From positions 69,741,558 through 69,805,557 of the forward strand of contig NC_134825.1 in the NCBI RefSeq assembly GCF_004210375.1: a stretch of 64,000 nt of DNA. The letters run 5' to 3'. The notes below the pieces were generated by a model. It searched no databases, had not been told where the DNA came from, and saw only the letters and a list, made by a program, of their open reading frames with translations. The first letter of the stretch is position 1; the number at the start of each line of letters is the position of its first letter. This DNA comes from Tachypleus tridentatus. Taxonomy: Eukaryota > Arthropoda > Merostomata > Xiphosura > Limulidae. Made by a program: the position numbers and the translations under genes. Positions 47,905 through 59,032 of this stretch are shown here, piece after piece.

Positions 47905-48674
47905 TTTCCCGTTTGATTGGCTCACCTCCCATGTCCAACATGTCGACCTTCAATACGTGCAGTGTGGTTACAACATCTGAAACCAAGGCTGTCCAGTTTC
48001 CTCTATCACAACGACGTAAGAGACGAGTGCTGTTTACTAAAGCCCAGGTGTATGAACTGGAACGTCGCTTCAAGCAGCAAAACTACCTTTCTGCTCCAGA
48101 GCGAGAACACCTGGCTAACTTGATCCGTCTAACCCCTAATCAGGTTAAAATTTGGTTCCAGAATCACCGATACAAGTGCAAGAGACAGGCTAAAGAGAAG
48201 TCTATGACCGAGCACGAAACTCAACAGTCACAGCAATATGCCATAAGAAAAGTCGCTGTGCCCGTGTTAGTTAAGGACGGCAAACCCTTTACAACCAGCT
48301 CGGGACACCACCAAAGAATTGCACCAGTTAACAACAGAACTAGCAGTAACATGATTGTACCAGTTAACAACAGAACTAGCAGTAACATGATTGTACCAGT
48401 TAACAACAGAACTAGCAGTAACATGATTGCACCAAAGTTACGTTTATCCGACCCACATCAATTTCAGACTATTCTTGAAGGTTCTCCAGATCTGATCGAG
48501 CCGTGTGCACAAAAGGCTGTAATTAATAACAATTCCCACTCATTCTCACAATCTGCAGGGGTCTGCGGTCAACTCCTTGGTCCCCACAGTAGGCTAGACC
48601 TTGGTTCTGGACTGACTATGTCAAACAGTAACGTCTGTCAGACCTACCTTCAGATTGAAGGTAGAACGTGGTAA
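47905..48674 (+). CDS. scro: NK2 homeobox protein (Nkx2-1/scarecrow orthologue), exon 2
   Basis: Exon 2 completes a 369-residue protein. It opens with SRLIGS, matching ISRFMG of vertebrate NKX2-1. The homeodomain spans 48012-48191 (residues 150-209): it starts RRKRRVLF, has helix 3 with WFQNHRY, Gln50 and the NK2-diagnostic Tyr54, and is followed by [11 protein letters not shown], closest in my memory to insect scarecrow. NK2 proteins with Tyr54 prefer CAAG-type sites. The NK2-specific domain [13 protein letters not shown] lies at residues 230-242. Next come three 12-residue repeats ([12 protein letters not shown] type; 48324-48431), then an unremarkable Ser/Asn-rich C-terminus ending before TAA at 48672. 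RRKRRVLF and the TN match favour the Nkx2-1/scro class over the Nkx2-2/vnd class. Confidence 0.93.
48324..48431 (+). repeat. scro: 36-bp coding minisatellite, three copies, inside scro
   Basis: Units at 48324, 48360 and 48396; the first two are identical and the third differs by one base, so the expansion is recent. It preserves the reading frame. Confidence 0.96.
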
Positions 48675-49300
48675 TCATGGTTAATATTACTGACTGATCT
48701 TTGGTGGCTCTTTATTCCTTATAAGAAGAGCCAGTACTGTCGCAGTTATACATGTATACAAAAAATAGATTGTAAACATAAAACATTTCGAAAACCTTTA
48801 TCATATTGGTTCTAAACTAGCTCTGAACGTGTGAACAACAAGACGAGCTTACGATATTTACCCGTACGAGTAAGGAGCAGCAGGAGATGCTATACAATAT
48901 TTGTTCCTGTGTTTAAGGTTCATCTAGGAATGATTTACAATGTTTATCTCTGAATATAAGGAGTAGAAGGGTTACTCTATAGTTCTGATGAACAGGATAA
49001 TGAAAAGCACGAGACTGAACTGACAGAGTAGCAGCTGTAGTGTCAGCCGAACATGTGAACATCTGTAATGTAAAGGTAAAAAAGTGTGAGGTCTAAAGAA
49101 CAGATGTATTTTGTGCATTTTGATATGTATCTCCAGTTCACTTGAAGTTTATTTTAGACGTATATTTCCAATGCTGTACACGTATCTGAACATGAATTAC
49201 ATACTTGGGTTCATAAAGTGTCTCTGTATTCAATATGCGGTGTGATGGTTGGTTGGTTTGTTCGTTTTTTATTTTTTCCAGTTTTTATACAATATTATAC
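48675..49300. other. scro 3' region
   Basis: Probable 3' UTR; no clear AATAAA signal was seen close to the stop. No other feature recognised. Confidence 0.4.
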
Positions 49301-49301
49301 A

Positions 49302-49665
49302 ATACTGTCACGAGATATCTCAGTTTCACGCATAGTAGGTATATAAATATGACATTTTATACAGTATTAACATTAAACTTGCTGCCACAAGATATCCCGG
49401 TATGAAATACACCAGACATACAGACATGGAAATATGTACAGTATTAACATTAAACTTACTGCCACAAGATATCCCGGTATGAAACACACCAGACATACAG
49501 ACATGGCAATTTGTACAGTATTAACATTGAACTTACTGCCACAAGATATCCCGGTATGAAACACGCCAGACATATAGACATGGCAATTTGTACAGTATTA
49601 ACATTAAACTTGCTGCCACAAGATTTTTCAGTACGAAACACGAGACATATAAATATAACATTTTA
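49302..49665. repeat. 77-bp minisatellite, about 4.7 copies
   Basis: ACAGTATTAACATT recurs at 49361, 49438, 49515 and 49592; units contain CTGCCACAAGATATCCCGGT and ATGAAACACACCAGACATA. The leftmost and rightmost units are most diverged. Confidence 0.95.
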
Positions 49666-49670
49666 GGTAC

Positions 49671-49910
49671 TGATTCTCTGAGTCACGACCGATTGAGCTA
49701 TAATGTTGTATGTTTAAGACATACTTTTCTAGTTCCTAATGATTTTCTGAATCATAACAGATTGAGCTATCCAGTAATATGTTTAAGACATACTTTTATT
49801 ATTCTTACTGATTCTCTGAGTAACGACCGATTGAGCTATACTGTAGTATGTTTAAGACATACTTTTCTTGTTCCTAATGATTCTCTGAGTCACGACCGAT
49901 TGTCCATGTA
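49671..49910 (+). repeat. 69-bp minisatellite, about 3.5 copies
   Basis: TGATTCTCTGAGTCACGACC starts units at 49671, 49740 (diverged), 49809 and 49878. Each unit carries GTATGTTTAAGACATAC, a small palindrome. The repeat reappears inverted at 52905-53041. Confidence 0.94.
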
Positions 49911-50205
49911 CATTATTAATATGTACTCAGCAAATATCATCTTTATTTTTATGGGATTACAGTAACGTACGCCTTGATTTGTCACAGTTGGTTTTGTGTG
50001 AAAAGCACGTTCATGTGTATTTGAAATATTAAGATGTGTGAAAGACACGTACATGTGTGTCTGAAGTGATGACCGGAACAGTTAAAAATATAATTGTTTG
50101 AGAGTTACCTTGAAAAAAATCAAAAAAAATCAAACTTTAATATCTGTAAAACCAAATTATTTAGACTGTAGAGGTGAAACTTGGCATAATAATGATTTTA
50201 TAAAA

Positions 50206-50475
50206 AGGCCCGGCATGGTCAGATAGTTAAGGCACTCGACTCATAATCCGAGGGTTGCGGGTTCGAATTCCCGTCATACAAAACATGTTCGCCCTTTTAG
50301 CCATGGGGGCGTTATAATTTGACGTTAAATCCCACTATTCGTTTGTAAAAGAGTAGCTCAAGAGTCGGCAATTGGTGGTGATGACTAGCTGCCATCCCTC
50401 TAGTCTTGCACTACAAAATTAGGGACGGCTAAGCAGATAGCCCTCGTGTAGCTTTGCGCGAAATTCAAAAACAAA
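50206..50475 (+). repeat. Full-length family A SINE, plus strand
   Basis: Head GCCCGGCATGGTCAGATAG, B box GGTTCGAATTCCC, tail CCTCGTGTAGCTTTGCGCGAAATTC. Confidence 0.93.
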
Positions 50476-50479
50476 AGAA

Positions 50480-51030
50480 ATTTCATAAAACATTAACGAC
50501 ATATATATGATTTACGTTAACATAAAAAGGTTTATATGACTTATAATATCAAACTGATAATAGAAATTGTTTAGGATACAGCTAGTTTAAAAACTGCATA
50601 TGTACTAATATATGACTGTTTTTATTATTGATGACTAACACCTTTGGTTCTTTAGTACTTCATCTTCTCGATGTTTTGGTCAAAGCTATGTGTAAATTTT
50701 AAAATACGTATTAATTTCTTAAACTAGAAGTATTATATATAATCATATTAACCTATCAGCTCATGGTATTTTGTGCTAATGGCACGAGAAACTCAGAGAA
50801 GATGAAAACAAAATGCAACTCATAAAATTATTCCGGTATACACTATCGCCACATATAAGTCGCCACATCCTAGCGTCAGTCATTAAAACTAATTTGATAC
50901 CTATTCTTATTAGAGTTTAAAATAACGACTCGTAGAATGTTTATCTCGTACAATAGAGTCGTTTCATGTTCTGTGGACGTTTCATATTGTAAAGAATCAG
51001 TTCGTAAATGCAACACATATTTCGTAAACA
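50480..51030. other. Unannotated AT-rich spacer
   Basis: Nothing recognised. Confidence 0.5.
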
Positions 51031-51034
51031 ATTA

Positions 51035-52086
51035 CAGTATTATTTTGAATTTAAGACGCCCACTATTTTAACACACATCTCACTTTTAAAAAGCGATTTT
51101 CAGGAAATATAATTGGATGATAATTAGCAAGGAGTGAATATGTTTTAAAATAGTTTATTAACGAATCAAAAATAATGTTAATAATGTATTTAAAATAAAA
51201 TATAGTTAACTTAAATAAAATATACAGGAAATTTAAAATTCGCATTACAATAATGTTTCTTCCTGCTTTCTTTATTTAATCAGGATGATATTACAATGTT
51301 TCTTCTGACTCACTGTTATATTCTGAAGTTGAAGCATCTTCATCATTTGTTCCAACAAATGTCATCTTGCGTTCCATCTTTCGCATCTTCAAAATCTGAT
51401 GGCAATTTTTGACTAATTATTGTACTTCTCTTTTCATAAATTTCTCACACCAGTTACAACTAGCCTTGAAAGAAATACCACTATTCCCTGCTCATTCTTT
51501 TGCTTTTAACATTAAGACTTCTCTCGTTACAGGCAGTCCTTTATTTCGTAACTCTGAAATACTTTAAAACAGCGGCATCAATTTCAGGATGTCTTCCTTT
51601 TTTGGGTGCCAGAAACTGACTTTGCAATTTTCCTGCAAGAAAACAACTTGGTTTTCACACCACGTTAACGATGTACACTTGCCTCTCTCACTGTACACGT
51701 TTTACCTGCTGCGCGACTGCCAATCTGTTCGGTGTAGAAAACAGCTTTTCTTTTAAATTTGGTATCGTACGTAAAACGCTTTTCCATGGGTAAAAAACGC
51801 GCTAAAAATAAAAAAAACACAATAAAATAGCGTCTGTACAACATGAAAGTCAGACAAAGACTGAGGACAACAATATTCAATTATACTGTTAGAGGCGCTG
51901 TCATCGGCAAATTTGACGTTTTGTACGTGTTTCGTTTAGTCTTTCTAAGCTAATTTTTGTTCGAGGAAAATGATGTTTTTGAAACTTTCAAAGAGTGAAA
52001 AGTTATACCTCGAATTTAAGACGAACCCTAATTTTCAGTTCGGAAAAATGTGAAAAAAGGTGCGTCTTAAATTCGAAGTAATACAG
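51035..52086 (-). mobile_element. pogo/Tigger-like DNA transposon, internally deleted
   Basis: The ends CAGTATTATTTTGAATTTAA(GACGC) and, on the minus strand, CTGTATTACTTCGAATTTAA(GACGC) are inverted repeats flanked by TA (51033-51034, 52087-52088). At 1.05 kb it is about half the length of an autonomous pogo-like element. Confidence 0.8.
51295..51790 (-). pseudogene. pogo-like (CENP-B-type HTH) transposase remnant
   Basis: From 51790 downwards the minus strand reads MEKRFTYDTKFKRKAVFYTE and EQIGSRAAGKTCTVREASV, then KTKLFSC, a CENP-B/pogo-type N-terminal DNA-binding segment. It is interrupted by a stop, then more stops. Near 51370-51300 the acidic C-terminus MTFVGTNDEDASTSEYNSE appears. The DDE catalytic core between them is deleted. 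Confidence 0.7.
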
Positions 52087-52089
52087 TAT

Positions 52090-52900
52090 ACCATATATAT
52101 ATTTCCAAAATGATAATACACTTATCATATTATATTTATATTCCGCATAGTACAACTGAACTATGCCAAGTATATATTTCATATTTCGAAGACTTATCTT
52201 GCACTGTATTTTTTATATATTGTTAGTTACTTCATATTTAATGAGAATGAAGTTGTGATTTCAAACTGAAGGAAATAAGTATTAATATGAACCACTTGAA
52301 AAAGAACCATCTTTCAAACAGAATGAAATCATAGACGTCTACGAGGTGAAACCTTTTAAATTTTATATAATTACTTAGTTTGTTTAGTGTTACCTCTCAG
52401 TAAAGTACTAAATTATTTTATACGTCTACGAGGAAAAATATTACAACTGTTATATAACAGTGTTCTAAATCATCTTTCAGCGAAGTATTAAATAATTTGA
52501 TATATTTACGACATGCAATTTTCTTGTTTATGTACTCACATCAGATTATTCAAATCTTCTTGAAATAGTTTAATGTGCAGCTTATAATGTAAATGATTGA
52601 TATATATATATGTGTGTGTGTGTATATTATCTTTAAAACTAGTGTTATTAGTGTGCAGCTTGTTTATTATGACGTAATTTTCAAATGTCAACAGAATTAA
52701 CCTCAAACGGTTGAGAGTAAAATATTCAGCATGAAAAGAGCTATTATTATTTCTCATAACTATTTGATAACATTTTGCAATAAGTCTGTATATGCAGTCA
52801 TATTTCTGCAAAAGCTTATAACACCTGCAGTAAGCACATACTTTTTTATAGAAGACACACAACGCGTGGTGGCTTCATAAGCAGTCGTTTCTCTGTCCTA
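52090..52900. other. Unannotated AT-rich interval
   Basis: A TA/TG-rich stretch at 52600-52625; otherwise nothing recognised. Confidence 0.5.
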
Positions 52901-52904
52901 AAAC

Positions 52905-53041
52905 AGAAAAACATGTCTTAAACATACTACATTATAGCTCAATCGGTCGTGACTCAGAGAATCAGTAGGAACCAGAAAAGTTTGTCTTAAACATACTACA
53001 GTATAGCTCAATCTGTTATGACTTAGAGAATCATTAGGAAC
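52905..53041 (-). repeat. Two inverted copies of the 69-bp minisatellite unit
   Basis: GTCTTAAACATACTACA.TATAGCTCAATC.GT.ATGACT.AGAGAATCA is the reverse complement of the unit at 49671-49910. Confidence 0.92.
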
Positions 53042-53044
53042 CTG

Positions 53045-53770
53045 GATGGCAAGTCTTTTAAACATCACCGGTTAACATTATTACTTACTCTGGAGGTACT
53101 AGAAAAACATTTTAGATGTATTGTATACTGATGTAGTAGTTCAGATAAGATATGGAGTGCATTTGACAAGACTAATCTTCATCTGCACAAAGGCATCGAG
53201 AATATAACATTATATTAGGTAGAGTGCTATTTAAAACATAATTATTTTAAACAATGTATTCCTACACCGAAAATTACCAATAACATCTGCTGTTGACCAA
53301 TAAGATCCATTTAACCGTAGGTTAAATGCAGCAACATTACACACATAAAACCAAATTTGTTACATTAACCTCATAACAATTCTTTGAGGAATGTAGTCGT
53401 TCAGAAGGATCGTTATTGGTCTATTTCATGACATTAAATGTACTTTCAGCTGCAGAAGTGTTTCATCCTGATATTCACTTTTGTTGAGGGGGGGTCACAT
53501 ATACAGCTTTTTGTTATTTACATCTAAATATAAATATTTGAAATAACTAACATATACATAAAATATTTTTTATAGAACGTAACACTTTGTCACGGAACAG
53601 TTTATTCATTCACTTAATGGTTCTGGGTGATGATAAATTAAAAACTAATGGCACATCTGTAATATATATATATATATATACACCAGAATTATGAAAGAAG
53701 GAGAGGCAATGCGATCAAATGTACAGGTTTGGAAACTGTTGACAGTTTTGTACTTAGTTTCACGTTCTTC
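53045..53770. other. Unannotated spacer with (TA)n at 53662-53681
   Basis: Only the microsatellite was recognised. Confidence 0.55.
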
Positions 53771-53772
53771 GT

Positions 53773-53946
53773 CTAGGGAACAACTAAATAGAATCTAGTC
53801 ACCGCTCTGCAGCCAGACTCCTCCCTTGGATGAGAACTCTAGGGAACAACTAGGTAGAATCTAGTCACCGCCCCACAGCCAGAATCCTCCCTTGGATGAG
53901 AACTCTAGGGAACAACTAGGTAGAATCTAGTCACCGCCCCGCAGCC
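53773..53946. repeat. 66-bp minisatellite, about 2.6 copies
   Basis: CTAGGGAACAACTA starts units at 53773, 53839 and 53905. The last unit breaks off at GCAGCC, directly against the first macrosatellite unit. Confidence 0.95.
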
Positions 53947-54232
53947 ATCACTCGGTTGCCTCTTTTACCGTGCAGGAGTGATGTGTGAATACTTGTGGTG
54001 AGCTACCGTGCTTCTCTCTGTGTGAGTAATAGCCTCTTAATGAATTTTATGCATTTAATACATGGGTATATATATATATATACACACACACGTATATATC
54101 TTTGAACCAATGAATCACAAATTTATTAGAATCGAGTCTATGTTTTATCTTGTATCAGTTAGCACAGAACTAACCCTCTCTTTATATATTTTTATATTTA
54201 CATTTAACGATTTTGGAATTGCATGATTTTTA

Positions 54233-54463
54233 ATGAGGATAGTGTTATTATCTACCATGCTGTACGGTATTGGTAAGTATAGTGTCACTAATTTTAATTA
54301 TTAGTCATACTTTTGTCGTTCTTCAATTGGTTCCCAAAGAAACTACATGAATATTCCCCGTGTGAAACAATAAAACATGGAAACGTTCTAACATTGAATG
54401 AATATGGTTTTATAAAGTATAGAAATATTTCTGTTAAAACAACCTGTTGTAAAGTGTATCAAG
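54233..54463 (+). CDS. Candidate small secreted peptide, unit 1 (two exons)
   Basis: ATG at 54233 begins MRIVLLSTMLYGI and reaches a strong donor, G|GTAAGTAT, at 54273. A possible acceptor (TTATTAG) ends at 54304. Joining these keeps the frame and extends the hydrophobic run to about 18 residues, like a signal peptide. It is followed by a Lys/Asn/Tyr-rich segment with one Cys, then Cys-Cys near the end, and a second strong donor AAG|GTAAGT at 54464 (phase 1). The intron would be only 32 bases (33 in other units), shorter than normal animal introns, and no further exon was found. Between units 1 and 2 the only exon change I see is silent (TTA/CTA), while flanks differ more. No family recognised. 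Confidence 0.28.
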
Positions 54464-54569
54464 GTAAGTTTTACAACACGAAACAAAATAAATTAGGTAA
54501 AAAAAATATCTTCCATCAATCTTCAAGCACTTCAGTCATCTTTAAAATGTACCGGTAAACAATAAAACA

Positions 54570-55790
54570 TATTACTGGTTAGAGCGGATAATACTCAAAA
54601 CTTCGCCATCTTAAAACAAATTTTATGATGAATGTTAAATAAGACAACTAGTTAGGGCATATTTTTTTAACTCTTGCTATGGGTTTAAAAATAGGTTATT
54701 GTTTATTGTATATCTCTTAACTTTCTGCTAACGTTAAAATTATTTTGATAAACAGTCCTGAAAATGATTTTGATGAGCCTAAACGAGGATTAACGTGTAA
54801 TGTATACATTTTGAAATATTTGCCATCTCTAAAAGTAGGGCTCATTAATTTATATTCGAACCATGATTATTACCTTTAAAACGGGTTTGACTAGCATCAA
54901 ACAGGGCTATTGGTTCGACTATATTCTCCAACTGTTTTTATTTCTTAAAACGGGTTTGACTAGCATCAAACAGGACTATTGGTTCGACTATATTCTCCAA
55001 CTGTTTTTATTTCTTAAAACGGTCTTTACGAGATTAAATCCAGGAATACTGGATTGTGTACATTCTCAGATTTTCGTAATAATTAAAACAACACTGATGA
55101 GCTTAAAACAAGATTACGTAGCTGAAATATATTCCACAAAGATTTCCACGCCTTAAAAAGGTTTTCTTAAGCTTAAAACAAGATTATTGGTTCGTATATA
55201 TTATCCATATATAGAGAAATATCGTTGGTTAATGTAGGGGTTCCCAAACTTTCTCAACATGAGGTCTCTCAGAACATTTTTCATCTTGACTGTGGCCTCA
55301 CACGAAATGAATCTGTTGTTAAAGACTATGTTAGTAATATTGTGGATACAGTATATTTGCCTCGCTACGACAGATTTCTGCGGCCGTTTTTGTAGAACTT
55401 CTAGTGTAACGCATATCTCAGGATGTTTTCCATCATTAAAACGCTCTTAACGAGCTTACAATGACATTGCTAGTTAGGATATGTTCCCAACATTTTTGAA
55501 ACAGGAAAATGATTTTTTAAATATATTCTCAAACTCTTTGCCATATTTTAAACGTTTTTAACGAAACTAAAACATTATTAGTTATTGTATATCCCTAATA
55601 TGTTTTACCACTTACCGCTTTTGATGAACGTAAAACAGTATTATGGGTCAGTACACAGTTTCTAAAATTATTGCTGTCCTTAAAACGGTTACTGATTTGC
55701 GTATATATTCGAGACTTTTGAAAGAGTTTTGATGTGTATAACAAACATTTGCTATAACAGAAATTCTCGTAATACCCATATGACAAAAGT
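54570..55790 (+). repeat. Degenerate ~65-bp minisatellite inside macrosatellite unit 1
   Basis: Words of the form TTAAAACGG.TTT..ACGAG, TTAAAACA.GATTATTGGTT and ATATATTCTCAAACT.TTTGCCAT return every 60-70 bp across about 1.2 kb. Best-preserved neighbours are at 54885-55020 (69-bp perfect-looking duplication). Equivalent arrays lie at about 57690-58835 and 60735-61865. Confidence 0.85.
55235..55415 (+). mobile_element. hAT-like fragment inserted in the minisatellite (unit 1)
   Basis: AGGGGTTCCCAAACTTTCTC, then CAACATGAGG.CTCTCAGAACATTTTTCATC resembles hAT element ends. The period of the surrounding minisatellite is interrupted exactly here. A 63-codon frame with Cys residues lies within it and is probably incidental. 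Copies recur at about 58281 and 61314. Confidence 0.5.
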
Positions 55791-55992
55791 AAACAATAAT
55801 GTAATTCGTTTTACGTTGTAACTTAATTATATAATTTAAATTATTAGACGACATGTATTTTTTTTTACTATGTGTATAAATTATCCGAAGCTGTTATTTT
55901 CGTAACAAATAACTTGCGTTAGTTTTTAAACATTCAACGAAATAAAATAAAAACAAGGAAATATTTCTATACGTTTTTTCAGTTGGTTTTTT

Positions 55993-56253
55993 TAATTTCG
56001 CACAAAGCTATTCGAGGGCTATCTGTGCTAGCCGTCCCTAATTTAGTAGTGTAAGACTAGAGTGAAGGCAGCTAGTCATCACTACCCACCGCCAACTCTT
56101 GGGCTACTCTTTAAACAACGAATAGTGGGACTGACCGTCACATTATAACGTTCCTACGGCTGAAAGGGCGAGCATGTTTGGCGCAACGGGAATGCGAACC
56201 CGCGACCCTCGGATTACGAGTCGCACGCCTTAACACGCTTGGCCATGCCGGGC
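55993..56253 (-). repeat. Family A SINE in macrosatellite unit 1, minus strand
   Basis: TTAATTTCGCACAAAGCTATTCGAGGG tail complement to GGCCATGCCGGGC head complement; variant GCGCAACGGGAATGCGAACCC at the B-box region. Confidence 0.93.
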
Positions 56254-57347
56254 ACTCTATTTATATAATTAATTTTTAAAAATACATACGAATATTATGC
56301 AACATTATACTGATTGCAATATATAAATTTTGGGAGTATTAGTTGGTATATTTGATAGATATTACATGTGTCTAATGAAATATATGCCTGAAGGTTTAAT
56401 TTGGCTTGTTTTTGTTTCTGGAAGTTAATTAGTTGCTTTTTAGGATCGATACCATTTGTTTGACTAATAACATAAAAATAGTATTCAGTTGTTTATTAAA
56501 TGACAAACCCTAGCATTAACTGCTTCTAGATACAAGTTCGTTAAAAACGTTTAGAAGTTTAAGAAATTAAGGAGAGATTGTTTGTTGTGGAACGCAAGGG
56601 TACACAATGGTCCATATCTGTTGTGCTCACTTTAGGAATATAACTCTAAATATTAGTGTTATAAGCCCTTAAAGATTGAAGCTGAAACACAGAGAGATTA
56701 TAAAAGGAGAGACAATATATTTATTGATCCATGCATACTGGTTGTTTATAGTTAATTAAAGACAACAGTTAGAAACAACAAAAGTGTAGAAATAACAAAA
56801 TCAACACAAAATCTTGAATTTAACCTAATAAACCTTTTTTTTTTTAAAACTATGTTAAAAACAAATCTAAATGAAACAAAGTTGGTTTGTTGAGTAGCCA
56901 TTGTTCTAAAACTCGAAGAGTTGAAAAAAGTTTTTGAGAACAACCGTCTCTGGATAAATTAAGAAGTATCAAGTTGGTCTATTAAGAACAATTGGTTTCT
57001 TTAATATTGAATGTTCCTTAGGCTGTGAGAATACGATAAATTCAAGTTGTTTAGTTATAAAAAAATAACTCGGTTGCCTCTTTTACCGTGCAGGAGTGAT
57101 GTGTGAATACTTGTGGTGAGCTACCGTGCTTCTCTCTGTGTGAGTAATAGCCTCTTAATGAATTTTATGCATTTAATACATGGGTATATATATATACACA
57201 CTCACGTATATATCTTTAAACCAATGAATCACAAATTGATTAGAATCGAGTCTATGTTTTATCTTGTATCAGTTAGCACAGAACTAACCCTCTCTTTATA
57301 TATTTTTATATTTACATTTAACGATTTTGGAATTGCATGATTTTTAA

Positions 57348-57579
57348 TGAGGATAGTGTTACTATCTACCATGCTGTACGGTATTGGTAAGTATAGTGTC
57401 ACTAATTTCTAATTATTAGTCATACTTTTGTCGTTCTTCAATTGGTTCCCAAAGAAACTACATGAATATTCCCCGTGTGAAACAATAAAACATGGAAACG
57501 TTCTAACATTGAATGAATATGGTTTTATAAAGTATAGAAATATTTCTGTTAAAACAACCTGTTGTAAAGTGTATCAAGG
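57348..57579 (+). CDS. Candidate small secreted peptide, unit 2
   Basis: Same architecture as in unit 1: ATG, donor, 33-base intron-like gap, acceptor, then donor AAG|GTAAGT. The coding parts are identical to unit 1 except for one silent change. Ends are placed by homology with unit 1. Confidence 0.28.
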
Positions 57580-59032
57580 TAAGTTTTTCAACACGAAACA
57601 AAATAAATTAGGTAAAAAAAATATCTTCCATCAATCTTCAAGCACTTCAGTCATCTTTAAAATGTACCGGTAAACAATAAAACATATTACTGGTTAGAGC
57701 GGATAATACTCAAAACTTCGCCATCTTAAAACAAATTTTATGATGAATGTTAAATAAGACAACTAGTTAGCGCATATTTTTTTAACTCTTGCTATGGGTT
57801 TAAAAATAGGTTATTGTTTATTGTATATCTCTTAACTTTCTGCTAACGTTAAAATTATTTTGATAAACAGTCCTGAAAATGATTTTGATGAGCCTAAACG
57901 AGGATTAACGTGTAATGTATACATTTTGAAATATTTGCCATCTCTAAAAGTAGGGCTCATTAATTTATATTCGCACCATGATTATTACCTTTAAAACGGG
58001 TTTGACTAGCATTAAACAGGACTATTGGTTCGACTATATTCTCCAACTGTTTTTATTTCTTAAAACGGTTTTTACGAGATTAAATCCAGGAATACTGGAT
58101 TGTGTACATTCTCAGATTTTCGTAATAATTAAAACAACACTGATGAGCTTAAAACAAGATTACGTAGCTGAAATATATTCCACAAAGATTTCCACGCCTT
58201 AAAAAGGTTTTCTTAAGCTTAAAACAAGATTATTGGTTCGTATATATTATCCATATATAGAGAAATATCGTTGGTTAATGTAGGGGTTCCCAAACTTTCT
58301 CAACATGAGGTCTCTCAGAACATTTTTCATCTTGACTGTGGCCTCACACGAAATGAATCTGTTGTTAAAGACTATGTTAGTAATATTGTGGATACAGTAT
58401 ATTTGCCTCGCTACGACAGATTTCTGCGGCCGTTTTTGTAGAACTTCTAGTGTAACGCATATCTCAGGATGTTTTCCATCATTAAAACGCTCTTAACGAG
58501 CTTACAATGACATTGCTAGTTAGGATATGTTCCCAACATTTTTGAAACAGGAAAATGATTTTTTAAATATATTCTCAAACTCTTTGCCATATTTTAAACG
58601 TTTTTAACGAAACTAAAACATTATTAGTTATTGTATATCCCTAATATGTTTTACCACTTACCGCTTTTGATGAACGTAAAACAGTATTATGGGTCAGTAC
58701 ACAGTTTCTAAAATTATTGCTGTCCTTAAAACGGTTACTGATTTGCGTATATATTCGAGACTTTTGAAAGAGTTTTGATGTGTATAACAAACATTTGCTA
58801 TAACAGAAATTCTCGTAATACCCATATGACAAAAGTAAACAATAATGTAATTCGTTTTACGTTGTAACTTAATTATATAATTTAAATTATTAGACGACAT
58901 GTATTTTTTTTACTATGTGTATAAATTATCCGAAGCTGTTATTTTCGTAACAAATAACTTGCGTTAGTTTTAAACATTCAACGAAATAAAATAAAACAAG
59001 GAAATATTTCTATACGTTTTTCAGTTGGTTTT

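Noticed and set aside
54863-55156. 97-codon frame with repeated KTGLTSIKQ
   Set aside because: It is the translation of the ~65-69-bp minisatellite; other units lose the second copy.
55259-55450. Small Cys-containing peptide with a leader-like start, repeated in each macrosatellite unit
   Set aside because: The frame lies in a hAT-like fragment inserted in a minisatellite; its conservation is explained by unit homogenisation.
55595-55854. Overlapping minus-strand frames present in three units
   Set aside because: They sit in the degenerate minisatellite and change only with it; no start or signal.
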